This document shows positions 9,085-17,561 of a stretch of DNA of 64,000 nucleotides, in pieces. The first letter of the stretch is position 1, and each line of letters starts with the position of its first letter. A program made the position numbers and the translations under genes. This stretch comes from Falsiruegeria litorea R37 (GTDB taxonomy: Bacteria; Pseudomonadota; Alphaproteobacteria; Rhodobacterales; Rhodobacteraceae), in the NCBI RefSeq assembly GCF_900172225.1, contig NZ_FWFO01000001.1:2418001-2482000 (forward strand), in the 5' to 3' direction. Under the pieces are notes generated by a model, which searched no databases, was not told the DNA's origin, and worked only from the letters and a program-made list of their open reading frames with translations.

Positions 9085-9933
9085 ATGGATCACAGCACGA
9101 CAGACACCCCAAAGACGCTGGCCGCGATGGCTGTCGACGTGCTGACCACCGCTGATGGCCGTGCCAAAACCGCCAAATCCCGCACCTATGCCGCGCAGTG
9201 GAAAGCCGCGCGTGCAGCAGGCGAGATCATAGAGATTGGTGAAGCCACGCCCCCCGATCACCCGGCTCGGCCTGACAAACCCGATCTGCTGTCCCCCCGC
9301 GATGTGCCGAAACGCAAACCCGGCTCGCCTGCCGGTCGGATCGCCCTGTTGCATGCAGTCGCGCATATCGAGCTGAACGCCGTCGATCTGCATTGGGATA
9401 TCATCGCGCGGTTCACGGATGTGCCGATGCCCATGGGGTTCTATGATGACTGGGTGCAGGCCGCAGATGAGGAATCGAACCATTTCAACATGATGTGCGA
9501 CTGCCTTGAGGCGATGGATAGCCACTATGGCGCCTTGCCAGCGCACGCAGGCATGTGGCGCGCCGCTATCGACACGTCCGACGACCTATTGGGTCGGCTG
9601 GCGATTGTCCCCATGGTGCTTGAGGCACGCGGGCTGGATGTGACCCCCGGTATGATCAAGATCTTTCAGAACGCCAAAGAGACCCAGGCCGTTGGCTGTC
9701 TGGAAACGATCTATGCCGAAGAGGTGAGCCACGTGGCCTATGGCTCGAAATGGTTCAACTTTCTCTGCGGGCGCGACAACATCGACCCCAAGGAGGAGTT
9801 CCACAAACTGGTGCGTCACTACTTCAAAGGCGGGTTGAAGCCTCCGTTCAACGAAGAGAAGCGCGCCGATGCCGGCCTGCCGCCCGACTTCTATTGGCCG
9901 CTGGCCGATCAATACCCCGCACACGTACGCTAA
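9085..9933 (+). CDS. DUF455 family ferritin-like protein
   Basis: A 282-residue helical protein with the carboxylate/histidine motifs of ferritin-like diiron proteins: AHIELNAVDLHWD, ADEESNHF, EARGLDVTP and YAEEVSHVAYG. DUF455 proteins share the fold of MiaE and related diiron hydroxylases; no substrate is established. The gene follows the GST gene by 64 bases on the same strand. A hairpin with nine-base arms (GGATCAGGG and CCCTGATCC, 9962-9985) lies after the stop but has no T-run, so whether it terminates transcription is unclear. Confidence 0.88.
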   Translation: MDHSTTDTPKTLAAMAVDVLTTADGRAKTAKSRTYAAQWKAARAAGEIIEIGEATPPDHPARPDKPDLLSPRDVPKRKPGSPAGRIALLHAVAHIELNAVDLHWDIIARFTDVPMPMGFYDDWVQAADEESNHFNMMCDCLEAMDSHYGALPAHAGMWRAAIDTSDDLLGRLAIVPMVLEARGLDVTPGMIKIFQNAKETQAVGCLETIYAEEVSHVAYGSKWFNFLCGRDNIDPKEEFHKLVRHYFKGGLKPPFNEEKRADAGLPPDFYWPLADQYPAHVR

Positions 9934-10164
9934 CCCCGTCAAGCGCCCGATTTTCTGATGCGGATCAGGGACAACCCCCTGATCCTTGGTCACAAAAACC
10001 GCCTCATCGGCAACAATCCGCTCATGTTCGGCGCGAAACCCCGTCAGAATCACCTTGGAAGTTAACAAACTTGCCCAAACGGGCCTGTCTGGCTATTCAG
10101 TCGGCCCAAGGCTGACGGTCACTCACCGAAAACGCCGTCAGAGGGGTAAGACAAGGAAAGACGC

Positions 10165-11493
10165 GTGCGAACACGTCTGGCAATCAAGATACACGCGTTT
10201 CTGGAGAGGATCTTTCCCGAACGCCGCCTGTTTCTCAAATCCGACACCGACACCAGGTTCATCCGGCTGCGGCCGGAAACACAGCTGATCGCCTATGCCG
10301 GCGTGACCGTGGTTGTGGCCTGGGCCATCGTGGCCACCGCGATCCTGTTGATGGACAGCATCGGGTCGGGCAACTTCCGTGAACAAGCCAAACGCGATCA
10401 GATGACCTATCAAGAGCGGCTCAACGCCTTGTCGGGTGAACGCGATGCCCGCGCCGAAGAGGCACTTGCCGCACAGGCGCGGTTCAATGCGGCACTCGAT
10501 CAGATCTCGGTCATGCAATCCGAGCTGCTGGAATCCGAGACCCGCCGCCGCGAGTTGGAAACCGGAATCGATGTGATCCAGAGCACCTTGCGCAACACCA
10601 TGAAGGACCGCGAGGCAGCCCGCGACGCGTTGACCCAACTTGAAGCGCAGAATCAGGACGATGCAACCGTTCACCACGTTGCGGCCTCTGCCCCGGTGCA
10701 GATGACGTTTATGGCCGATGCGCTGGAACGTACGGCACAGCAGCGCGATCAGGTGATCTCGGACGCGCAATCGGCGCTGGACCAGCGCGACGAGCTGGAA
10801 TTGGAAATCCGCCTGATGCGGGAACAGAACGATCAGATCTTCCGCCAGCTGGAAGAGGCGATGACCATCTCGGTCGAGCCGCTGGACAAGATGTTCCGTA
10901 ACGCAGGCATGCCCACTGACCGCATCATCGAGCAGGTCCGGCGGGGTTACAGCGGTCAGGGCGGTCCGCTCACCCCTTTATCCCTGAGCACGCGCGGTGA
11001 AGAACCCTCGGCTGACGAGGCCCGCGCGAACCAGCTGCTGCGGCAGATGGACCAGTTGAACCTGTATCGCATTGCCGCCGAAAAGGCGCCCTTTGCCAGC
11101 CCTGTGCGCGCGGCAGTTCGCTATACCAGCGGCTTTGGCTATCGCCGCGACCCCAAGACCGGTGGTCGGCGCATGCACAACGGCTCGGACTTTGCCGGGC
11201 CCCATGGCACCGACATCTTTGCCACCGCCGATGGCGTAGTGACGCACGCAGGCTGGCAGTCGGGCTTTGGGCGGTTGGTGAGAATCCAGCATGCCTTTGG
11301 AATTGAGACGCTTTATGCTCATAACACGCGGATTCGCGTGAAGAAGGGTCAAAGGGTCTCGCGCGGGGATCATATTGCTGATATGGGTAGCACCGGACGG
11401 TCGACTGGCACCCACCTCCATTATGAGGTACGCGTGAACGGGAGACCCGTAAACCCCATGATCTACATCAAGGCTGCACGAAATGTTTTCTAA
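10165..11493 (+). CDS. M23 family metallopeptidase (LytM/DipM-like)
   Basis: A 442-residue envelope protein with a cytoplasmic N-terminus, one membrane segment at about residues 41-63, a long coiled-coil (about 70-245) and a C-terminal LytM domain (about 300-442). The zinc site is intact: the MHNGSDF His/Asp pair and the GTHLHYEV HxH motif. M23 enzymes cleave peptidoglycan cross-bridges. The GTG start at 10165 has AAGGAAAG upstream. Its 3' end overlaps the bactofilin gene by 11 bases, so the two are translationally coupled; this supports a joint role in local cell-wall remodelling, as known for bactofilin-linked M23 peptidases of other alphaproteobacteria. Confidence 0.92.
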   Translation: MRTRLAIKIHAFLERIFPERRLFLKSDTDTRFIRLRPETQLIAYAGVTVVVAWAIVATAILLMDSIGSGNFREQAKRDQMTYQERLNALSGERDARAEEALAAQARFNAALDQISVMQSELLESETRRRELETGIDVIQSTLRNTMKDREAARDALTQLEAQNQDDATVHHVAASAPVQMTFMADALERTAQQRDQVISDAQSALDQRDELELEIRLMREQNDQIFRQLEEAMTISVEPLDKMFRNAGMPTDRIIEQVRRGYSGQGGPLTPLSLSTRGEEPSADEARANQLLRQMDQLNLYRIAAEKAPFASPVRAAVRYTSGFGYRRDPKTGGRRMHNGSDFAGPHGTDIFATADGVVTHAGWQSGFGRLVRIQHAFGIETLYAHNTRIRVKKGQRVSRGDHIADMGSTGRSTGTHLHYEVRVNGRPVNPMIYIKAARNVF

Positions 11494-12001
11494 GAGCAAA
11501 ATCAACGAGCCGGGCACAAAGGCCCCCGAAGCTGCAAAGCCTGCGGCGCCGACCTCTGCCCCGGCAGCCCCTGCCCAAAGCGATTTCAAAGCCAGCGCCC
11601 CCAAAGCCAAGCCACCCGCATCCGTGCTGTCATCGGACCTGCACATCACCGGCAATCTCAAGACGACGGGTGACATCCAGGTCGAAGGCACTGTCGAGGG
11701 CGACATCCGCGCGCATCTGCTGACCATCGGTGAAAGCGCAACAATAAAGGGTGAAGTCACTGCAGATGACGTCGTCATCAACGGCCGCATCGTGGGCCGT
11801 GTGCGTGGCCTCAAGGTGCGCCTGACTTCGACCGCGCGCGTCGAAGGCGACATCATCCACAAGACCATCGCGATCGAAAGCGGCGCCCATTTCGAGGGTT
11901 CCGTACAGCGTCAGGACGACCCGCTGAACCCCGGCCGCGCCACCAAGCCCGGTGCCAATCCGGCAGCAGCACCCGCCGCAGCCCCGGCCGAAGGCAAGTA
12001 A
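11483..12001 (+). CDS. Bactofilin (polymer-forming cytoskeletal protein)
   Basis: A 172-residue protein with a disordered Ala/Pro/Lys-rich N-terminus (1-48), a central bactofilin domain (about 50-150) of short beta-helix repeats such as GDIQVEGTVEGDI and ADDVVINGRIVGRV, and an Ala/Pro-rich tail. Bactofilins polymerise without nucleotide into filaments that position envelope enzymes. The start lies inside the 3' end of the M23 peptidase gene. A strong terminator (12033-12067) closes the two-gene operon. Confidence 0.95.
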   Translation: MFSKSKINEPGTKAPEAAKPAAPTSAPAAPAQSDFKASAPKAKPPASVLSSDLHITGNLKTTGDIQVEGTVEGDIRAHLLTIGESATIKGEVTADDVVINGRIVGRVRGLKVRLTSTARVEGDIIHKTIAIESGAHFEGSVQRQDDPLNPGRATKPGANPAAAPAAAPAEGK

Positions 12002-12032
12002 TCTCGCGCCCATGCGCCAGAGGACATTGAAT

Positions 12033-12067
12033 GCGCCGATACGGAATTTCCGTGTCGGCGCTTTTTT
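12033..12067 (+). terminator. Intrinsic terminator of the M23-bactofilin operon
   Basis: GCGCCGATACGGAA pairs with TTCCGTGTCGGCGC (one G-U pair) and is followed by six T residues. It begins 31 bases after the bactofilin stop. Confidence 0.9.
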
Positions 12068-12196
12068 GTGCAATCGGCACAAGATTCGCTGGAATTGAAC
12101 ATACCCCCTTCCCTGCTGGGCGGAATTCCGCACAATAGAAATTGAGCAGCCTGTGCAGAACGCACGACCGGCCGCATTCACATGTAGGGGGACATC

Positions 12197-12523
12197 ATGA
12201 AACGCATTCTGCTTGGGGCCGCGTTGGCCGCACTTACCACGGGCTCAGCGGCTGTTGCCGAAGACCTGGAGTTCTTTCTGATCAACGAATCCAGTGCGGA
12301 CCTGATCGGCTTCAACGTCAGCGCAGCCTCATCGGACGCGTGGGAGGACAACCTTCTCGAAGGCGGTTATCTCGCCTCGGGCTATGAGATCGGCGTTCTG
12401 ATTGCGGACGGTCTGAGCACCTGCGTCTATGACATCCGCGGGCAGTTCTCGGACGGGGCCGAGTTCGAGGACTATGGCCTCGATCTGTGTGACATGGGGT
12501 CTTACACCTTCAGCGACGGCTAA
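12197..12523 (+). CDS. Small secreted protein of unknown function
   Basis: A 108-residue protein with a clear Sec signal peptide (KR, a hydrophobic core, and an AVA cleavage region near residues 18-21) and an acidic mature part with two cysteines (in STCVYDI and LDLCDMG) that could form a disulfide in the periplasm. No family recognised with certainty. The ATG is preceded by AGGGGGA. Its stop overlaps the stop of the convergent DUF3179 gene by four bases. Confidence 0.75.
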   Translation: MKRILLGAALAALTTGSAAVAEDLEFFLINESSADLIGFNVSAASSDAWEDNLLEGGYLASGYEIGVLIADGLSTCVYDIRGQFSDGAEFEDYGLDLCDMGSYTFSDG

Positions 12524-13482
12524 TTGCCAAGCATCCAGTGCCCGTCAGGCCAGAACGCGTGGAAGGCAAAGGCGAACATGACGTCATGGGGCAGATCACG
12601 CCCTTGCCCGTCTGTCACGCGAATGCTGCCAACGTCCTTGCCACGCGCGATGCGACCAGTATCCAAAGCCGAGGCCTGCCCGGCTTTCCAACTCAGCACC
12701 ACGCCGGCCTCGCGCAAGTCGGTTGCGTTTCGTAGCCGAGATAGGGGCCAAGCGCGATCGCCAACGCGCACCACCCGCGCCAGCGGCGGAATGCCATGAG
12801 GCGGAAGCGCGCCGTTGTATAGGAACGGTTGGCTCAGACTGTCATAACCTTCGTAGGGGTTACGTCCGTAGGACCGGTTGTAGCTGGGCTGCGCCATCAC
12901 CAGACCTTGGGGGTTGCGCGCCTTGAACTCATCCCAACTTTCCATCCAGGTCGGCAGCGCCCTCAATTGGGTGCCATTCAACTCTCCGACAATGGCCGTG
13001 CCAATGGCCTGCTGCCACCAGCTATGGGTTTCACGGTCATACATAATCATGTCCGAATGACGCAGCTTGCCCGAGACACCAAAGCTCAGCACTTTCCCCC
13101 GAACCCGCCGGTCAAAGGTAATCCCCGAATTGCACAGCGGGCAGAAGGTCACCGCCACGGGGATGCCGCCCACGGTGTCGTTCACGATCTCATGCCACAT
13201 CAGATATCGGATCGGATAGGCGCGCGGTTCGACCCCATCGATTTCAACTGTGATCACCGGCTCGCGTCCTTTGATCCTGCGCTCGTCCTCAGCGCGCAGA
13301 AAGCTCGGGTCGCTCAGGGCTGGGATACCATCCTTGGGCGGGCCGCCTGACAGGATCTCTCCCCAATTCTGCACGCTGCTGCGCGAGAAGTCGGTGTCAG
13401 GCCACTCGTGGCGCCAGAACTCGGGGCTGGAAAGCGCCACCGACGCGATCAAAGAAAAGAGGAATATGAACAATCCACGCAT
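12520..13482 (-). CDS. DUF3179 domain-containing exported protein
   Basis: A 320-residue protein with an N-terminal signal peptide (about 1-19) and the DUF3179 core: RAYPIRYLMWHEIVND, VAVTFCPLCNSGITFDR with a CxxC pair, SGKLRHSDMIMYDRET and WWQQAIGTAIVGE. Some members of this family carry selenocysteine at the CxxC motif; here both positions are ordinary Cys. The function of the family is unknown, but the CxxC and export suggest a redox or metal role in the envelope. No partner gene is evident. Confidence 0.85.
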   Translation of the reverse strand: MRGLFIFLFSLIASVALSSPEFWRHEWPDTDFSRSSVQNWGEILSGGPPKDGIPALSDPSFLRAEDERRIKGREPVITVEIDGVEPRAYPIRYLMWHEIVNDTVGGIPVAVTFCPLCNSGITFDRRVRGKVLSFGVSGKLRHSDMIMYDRETHSWWQQAIGTAIVGELNGTQLRALPTWMESWDEFKARNPQGLVMAQPSYNRSYGRNPYEGYDSLSQPFLYNGALPPHGIPPLARVVRVGDRAWPLSRLRNATDLREAGVVLSWKAGQASALDTGRIARGKDVGSIRVTDGQGRDLPHDVMFAFAFHAFWPDGHWMLGN

Positions 13483-13566
13483 GGGTCACACCTTTGCAGT
13501 GTTGCGACGTGGAGAGTGTGCGGACACATGGGCCAACTGAACAGCCCATCACACGCAGATTTGACA

Positions 13567-13601
13567 AAAGGTGCGGTGCCCCAAGCAACAGGGACACCGC
13601 A
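13567..13601 (-). terminator. Probable terminator of the cyclophilin operon
   Basis: On the minus strand GCGGTGTCCC pairs with GGGGCACCGC around an eight-base loop and is followed, after two bases, by TTTT. It lies 8 bases downstream of the 13609 stop. Confidence 0.6.
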
Positions 13602-13608
13602 AAAAACG

Positions 13609-14154
13609 TCACTTGGTCACGGTGACCTTTTTCATAACGTCCGGCTGACCGATCACGGCACCGTTCTGGCCTTTGCCGCGCTTGATCTGGTCCACCACGT
13701 CCATACCGCCGGTGACCTTGCCCACAACGGTGTATTGCCCGTTCAGGAAATGACCTGCGTCAAACATGATGAAGAACTGCGAGTTGGCACTGTTCGGGTT
13801 CTGCGACCGCGCCATGCCGACCACACCGCGATCAAACGGGATGTCCGAAAACTCGGCGGGCAGGTCCGGACGGCTAGAGCCGCCACGGCCCGCGGCCGCC
13901 ATGTTGCCGCCCAGCTTGCCAAACTCGACATCCCCTGTCTGCGCCATGAAGTCCTCGATCACACGGTGGAACACCACGCCATCATACTGACCTTCGGCAG
14001 CCAGAGCCGCGATCTGTTCCACGTGCTTGGGCGCCACATCTTCCAGCAGGTCGATGGTGATCGTGCCGTTGGCCTCGCCTTCGACCTCGATTTGCAAACC
14101 AGTGGCCAGCGCAGGGCTGGCCATCAGCGCAAAGACAGCTGCGAGCTTACGCAT
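13609..14154 (-). CDS. Periplasmic cyclophilin-type peptidylprolyl isomerase
   Basis: A 181-residue cyclophilin with an N-terminal signal peptide (about 1-17, ending SPALA), so it probably acts in the periplasm on proline-containing folding substrates. The active-site landmarks are present: VVFHRVIEDFMAQTGD, SANSQFFIMF and FLNGQYTVVGKV. Its start overlaps the end of the second cyclophilin gene by eight bases, so the two form a coupled operon with one cytoplasmic and one exported copy. A terminator follows at 13567-13601. Confidence 0.93.
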   Translation of the reverse strand: MRKLAAVFALMASPALATGLQIEVEGEANGTITIDLLEDVAPKHVEQIAALAAEGQYDGVVFHRVIEDFMAQTGDVEFGKLGGNMAAAGRGGSSRPDLPAEFSDIPFDRGVVGMARSQNPNSANSQFFIMFDAGHFLNGQYTVVGKVTGGMDVVDQIKRGKGQNGAVIGQPDVMKKVTVTK

Positions 14155-14653
14155 CTGCGGCCACCTTGACGCTGATCATGCGGTCGGGGCTTGCAGGCGG
14201 CTCGCCACGCACGATGGCGTCGACATGCTCCATACCTTCGATGACGCGTCCATAAACAGTGTACTGGCCATTCAAGAAGTGGTTGTCCTTGAAGTTGATG
14301 AAGAACTGCGAGTTGGCGCTGTCGGGGTTCGCCGAACGGGCAGCACCCAGAGTGCCACGGTCATGCGGCAGTTTCGAGAACTCGGCCGGAACGTTGGGCA
14401 GCGACGAGCCACCGGTGCCCGCCATACGCAGGTTGAACCCGTCTTCCATGTCGCCGTGCTGTACGTCGCCGGTCTGCGCCATGAAGCCGTCGATCACACG
14501 GTGAAAGGCCACGTTGTCATATTCGCCCGCGCGCGCCAGTTCTTTCATGCGTTCGCTGTGCTTGGGTGCCACATCTGGCAGCAGCTCGATGACGACATTG
14601 CCGCCCTTCAGCTCGACGATGACGGTGTTTTCTGGATCCTTGATCTCGGCCAT
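14147..14653 (-). CDS. Cytoplasmic cyclophilin-type peptidylprolyl isomerase
   Basis: A 168-residue cyclophilin without signal peptide. It has VAFHRVIDGFMAQTGD, SANSQFFINF and FLNGQYTVYGRV, the catalytic Arg and substrate-pocket residues of the family. The frame stays open far upstream to 15214, across the pgk gene, but MAEIKDPENTV at 14653 is the family start and has AGGAGG just before it. It is the first gene of a two-cyclophilin operon and is divergent from pgk. Confidence 0.94.
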   Translation of the reverse strand: MAEIKDPENTVIVELKGGNVVIELLPDVAPKHSERMKELARAGEYDNVAFHRVIDGFMAQTGDVQHGDMEDGFNLRMAGTGGSSLPNVPAEFSKLPHDRGTLGAARSANPDSANSQFFINFKDNHFLNGQYTVYGRVIEGMEHVDAIVRGEPPASPDRMISVKVAADA

Positions 14654-14786
14654 TGGGCCCTCCTGTAGCAAGTTGTTGGGCGAATACCTAAGCGCCCCCT
14701 GACCGATTGCCAAGTCGCGCATTGACCTGAGGGGCGATTCCGGGGAAAGAGCAGCCAAGTTTTGTTGATTTTGAGCGGAGCACATG

Positions 14787-15983
14787 ATGGCCTGGAAAAC
14801 ACTCGACGACATGGATCTGAACGGCAAGCGCGTTTTGGTGCGCGTGGACATCAATGTGCCGATCGTGGATGGCGTTGTGACCGACTCCACCCGCATCCGT
14901 CGCATCGCCCCCACCGTGCGCGACATCCTGGCCGCTGGTGGCAAACCGATCCTGCTGGCGCATTTTGGCCGCCCCGGTGGCGAGCGTCGCGAGAACCTGT
15001 CGCTGAACCAACTGGTGCCGACGCTGGAGCGCGCGTTTGAAACCAAAGTGCATTTCGCTGCCGACTGCGTGGGCACCGGCGCTGAGCTGGCCGCCGAGCA
15101 ATTGCAGCCGGGTGAGGTTCTGCTGCTCGAAAACACCCGTTTCCACGCGGCTGAAACCAAGAACGACCCGGATCTGGCCGCAGGCATGGCGCGACTGGGT
15201 GACGTGTATTGCAACGATGCCTTTTCAGCCGCGCACCGTGCGCACTCCTCGACCGAAGCACTGGCGCGCCTGCTGCCCGCCTGTGCAGGCCGCCTGATGC
15301 AGGCCGAGTTGGAGGCCCTGGAAAGCGCACTCGGTCAGCCCGAGCGCCCGGTGACTGCCGTTGTGGGCGGGGCCAAGGTGTCGACCAAGCTGGAACTCTT
15401 GAGCAACCTGATCGAAAAAGTGGATTACCTGGTGATTGGTGGCGGCATGGCCAACACCTTTCTCGTCGCCAAAGGCATGGGTGTCGGCAAATCGCTGGCG
15501 GAACGCATCATGAAGGACACCGCCGCCAAGATCATCGAAAAGGCCGACGGTCTGGGCTGCCAGATCATCCTGCCCACCGACATCGTTGTGGCGGAAAAGT
15601 TCGAAAGCCACGCCCCGCATCAGGTGCTGCCCGCCGATCAGTGCCCCGAAGAGGGCATGATCCTGGACGCAGGCCCCGACAGCGTTGCGCGCATCACCGA
15701 GATTTTCGGTCAGAGCAAGACCGTGATCTGGAACGGTCCCCTTGGCGCGTTCGAGCTGGAACCCTTTGACGCCGCAACCAATGCCGCAGCCTTGAAGGCC
15801 GCTGCCATGACCAACGCTGGTCAGTTGACCTCGGTCGCCGGTGGCGGGGACACGGTTGCCGCGTTGAATGCCTCGGGGGCGGCAGGTGACTTTTCCTATA
15901 TCTCGACCGCTGGCGGCGCTTTCCTGGAGTGGATGGAAGGAAAAACCCTGCCCGGTGTCGCAGCGCTGGAAGAGGCAGGCTGA
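14787..15983 (+). CDS. pgk: Phosphoglycerate kinase
   Basis: A 398-residue glycolytic enzyme that transfers phosphate between 1,3-bisphosphoglycerate and ADP. Visible motifs are [12 protein letters not shown], the substrate-binding [28 protein letters not shown] and the nucleotide-binding WNGPLGAFE and [10 protein letters not shown]. Two ATGs stand in tandem at 14784 and 14787; the second is better spaced from GGAG (six bases) and is used here. ftsB and the pyruvate dehydrogenase operon follow on the same strand. Confidence 0.97.
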   Translation: MAWKTLDDMDLNGKRVLVRVDINVPIVDGVVTDSTRIRRIAPTVRDILAAGGKPILLAHFGRPGGERRENLSLNQLVPTLERAFETKVHFAADCVGTGAELAAEQLQPGEVLLLENTRFHAAETKNDPDLAAGMARLGDVYCNDAFSAAHRAHSSTEALARLLPACAGRLMQAELEALESALGQPERPVTAVVGGAKVSTKLELLSNLIEKVDYLVIGGGMANTFLVAKGMGVGKSLAERIMKDTAAKIIEKADGLGCQIILPTDIVVAEKFESHAPHQVLPADQCPEEGMILDAGPDSVARITEIFGQSKTVIWNGPLGAFELEPFDAATNAAALKAAAMTNAGQLTSVAGGGDTVAALNASGAAGDFSYISTAGGAFLEWMEGKTLPGVAALEEAG

Positions 15984-16012
15984 GCCATACAACCTTACCG
16001 GCTGAAATCATT

Positions 16013-16040
16013 GTGAATTCCCCTGATTTAGGGGATTCAC
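16013..16040. repeat. Inverted repeat between pgk and ftsB
   Basis: GTGAATTCCCCT and AGGGGATTCAC are complementary apart from one extra T and flank a five-base centre. It lies 30 bases after the pgk stop and 83 bases before the ftsB start, with no T-run. It may be an operator or an RNA hairpin at the end of pgk mRNA. Confidence 0.5.
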
Positions 16041-16122
16041 ATGCTGATTCGCCTGTGCCATACTGCACAGCAGACGCCCGCAAAGGGTGCGAGCAGAATA
16101 CTATCAGAGGCAGGACAACGGC

Positions 16123-16422
16123 GTGCCCCGTTCCAACAGACCCAGCTTTGGTGCATTGATCTTTTTCGCCGTGGCGTTTGCCCTGGGCACTTATTTCACC
16201 TTTGCCGCCGTGCAGGGGGATTTCGGGCTGTTCCGCCGGGCCGAGATTGCAGCCGAAGCCGATGCGTTGTCGCGTGATCTGGGCAGGCTGAACGCCGAGA
16301 TCGATCAGATGAGCAACCTGACCCTGCGCCTGTCTGACAGCTATCTGGATCTGGATCTGCTGGACCAACAGGCCCGCTCGGTTCTGGGTCTGCTGCGGGC
16401 CGACGAGATCGTCATCCGCTAG
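16123..16422 (+). CDS. Septum formation initiator, FtsB/DivIC family
   Basis: A 99-residue bitopic protein: a short basic N-terminus, one membrane segment (about residues 8-28), then a coiled-coil (about 38-70, RRAEIAAEADALSRDLGRLNAEID) and a short C-terminal part. This matches FtsB/DivIC, a divisome component that forms a complex with FtsL and FtsQ. I chose GTG 16123, preceded by AGAGGCAGG; the frame is open to an ATG at 16087, which would add 12 unlikely residues. In many alphaproteobacteria this gene sits between a glycolysis gene and pdhA, as here. Confidence 0.85.
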   Translation: MPRSNRPSFGALIFFAVAFALGTYFTFAAVQGDFGLFRRAEIAAEADALSRDLGRLNAEIDQMSNLTLRLSDSYLDLDLLDQQARSVLGLLRADEIVIR

Positions 16423-16509
16423 ACATTTTGTACATTTCCCAAGCAGATATCAGCGCGACTTTCCCCCGCGTCACAATTTCACTCGCCTTGTTGCGGGAAA
16501 TGTTCTATT

Positions 16510-16533
16510 AGATAGTTTAACGCTAAACTATCT
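16510..16533. promoter_or_regulatory. Perfect 10-bp inverted repeat upstream of pdhA
   Basis: AGATAGTTTA, four bases (ACGC), TAAACTATCT. The repeat ends 24 bases before the pdhA ATG, just ahead of the ribosome site GGAAGGGGGAG (16538-16548). Being AT-rich and lacking a T-run, it looks more like a repressor operator or leader hairpin than a terminator. Confidence 0.6.
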
Positions 16534-16557
16534 TGCCGGAAGGGGGAGATCGCCACG

Positions 16558-17547
16558 ATGGCCGCGCGAAAAAGTACAAAGAAACCAAATGTTTCTGCTG
16601 AAGAGCTTTTGAATTATTACAAAGAGATGTTGCTGATCCGCCGATTCGAAGAAAAGGCAGGTCAGCTTTATGGCATGGGCCTGATCGGCGGTTTCTGCCA
16701 CCTCTACATCGGCCAAGAGGCCGTTGTTGTCGGCCTCGAGGCTGCCGCCGAAGAAGGCGACAAACGCATCACATCCTACCGCGATCACGGCCACATGCTG
16801 GCCTGTGGCATGGACCCGGGCGGCGTCATGGCCGAACTGACCGGCCGCGAGGGTGGCCTGTCCAAGGGCAAGGGCGGCTCGATGCACATGTTCTCGAAAG
16901 AGAAACATTTCTACGGCGGCCACGGCATCGTGGGCGCGCAGGTGCCCCTGGGGGCCGGTCTGGCGTTTGCCGACAAATACAAGGGCAACGGGCGCGTCAC
17001 ATTCACCTATTTCGGCGATGGCGCGGCAAACCAGGGCCAAGTGTATGAGGCGTTCAACATGGCCGCCCTCTGGGATCTGCCCGTGGTCTTCGTGATCGAG
17101 AACAACCAATACGCCATGGGCACCGCGCAATCGCGCTCGACCTCGACCCCCGACATCTACACCCGTGGTGAGGCCTTCGGCATCCCCGGCGAGGCGGTCG
17201 ACGGCATGAACGTTCTGGCGGTCAAGGAAGCTGGCGAAAAGGCCGTGGCGCACTGCCGCGCGGGCAAGGGTCCCTACATCCTGGAGATCAAGACCTACCG
17301 CTACCGCGGCCACTCGATGTCGGACCCGGCAAAATACCGGACCCGCGAAGAGGTTCAGCGCATGCGCGAAGAGCGGGATCCGATCGAACAGGTCCGTTCG
17401 ATGCTGCTCACCGGCAAACACGCCAGCGAAGATGACCTCAAGGCCATCGACAAGGAAATCAAGGACGTGGTGAACGCGGCCGCCGATTTCGCCAAGGAAA
17501 GCCCCGAGCCCGCAGTTGAAGAGCTCTGGACTGACATTTACGCCTGA
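16558..17547 (+). CDS. pdhA: Pyruvate dehydrogenase E1 component, alpha subunit
   Basis: The 329-residue E1-alpha subunit binds thiamine diphosphate and, with E1-beta, decarboxylates pyruvate and acetylates the lipoyl arm of E2. The ThDP motif begins GDGAANQG and ends IENNQ, with the [15 protein letters not shown] and [16 protein letters not shown] loops typical of E1-alpha. It is first in a tight operon: pdhB begins 14 bases after its stop. The upstream inverted repeat at 16510-16533 is a candidate control site for the whole operon. Confidence 0.97.
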   Translation: MAARKSTKKPNVSAEELLNYYKEMLLIRRFEEKAGQLYGMGLIGGFCHLYIGQEAVVVGLEAAAEEGDKRITSYRDHGHMLACGMDPGGVMAELTGREGGLSKGKGGSMHMFSKEKHFYGGHGIVGAQVPLGAGLAFADKYKGNGRVTFTYFGDGAANQGQVYEAFNMAALWDLPVVFVIENNQYAMGTAQSRSTSTPDIYTRGEAFGIPGEAVDGMNVLAVKEAGEKAVAHCRAGKGPYILEIKTYRYRGHSMSDPAKYRTREEVQRMREERDPIEQVRSMLLTGKHASEDDLKAIDKEIKDVVNAAADFAKESPEPAVEELWTDIYA

Positions 17548-17561
17548 GGGGAAAGATAGAC

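Noticed and set aside
9940-10068. Protein-like stretch on the minus strand between DUF455 and the M23 gene
   Set aside because: About 40 residues look protein-like, but the frame then runs antisense into the DUF455 gene and has no ribosome site; possibly a gene remnant, but not supportable.
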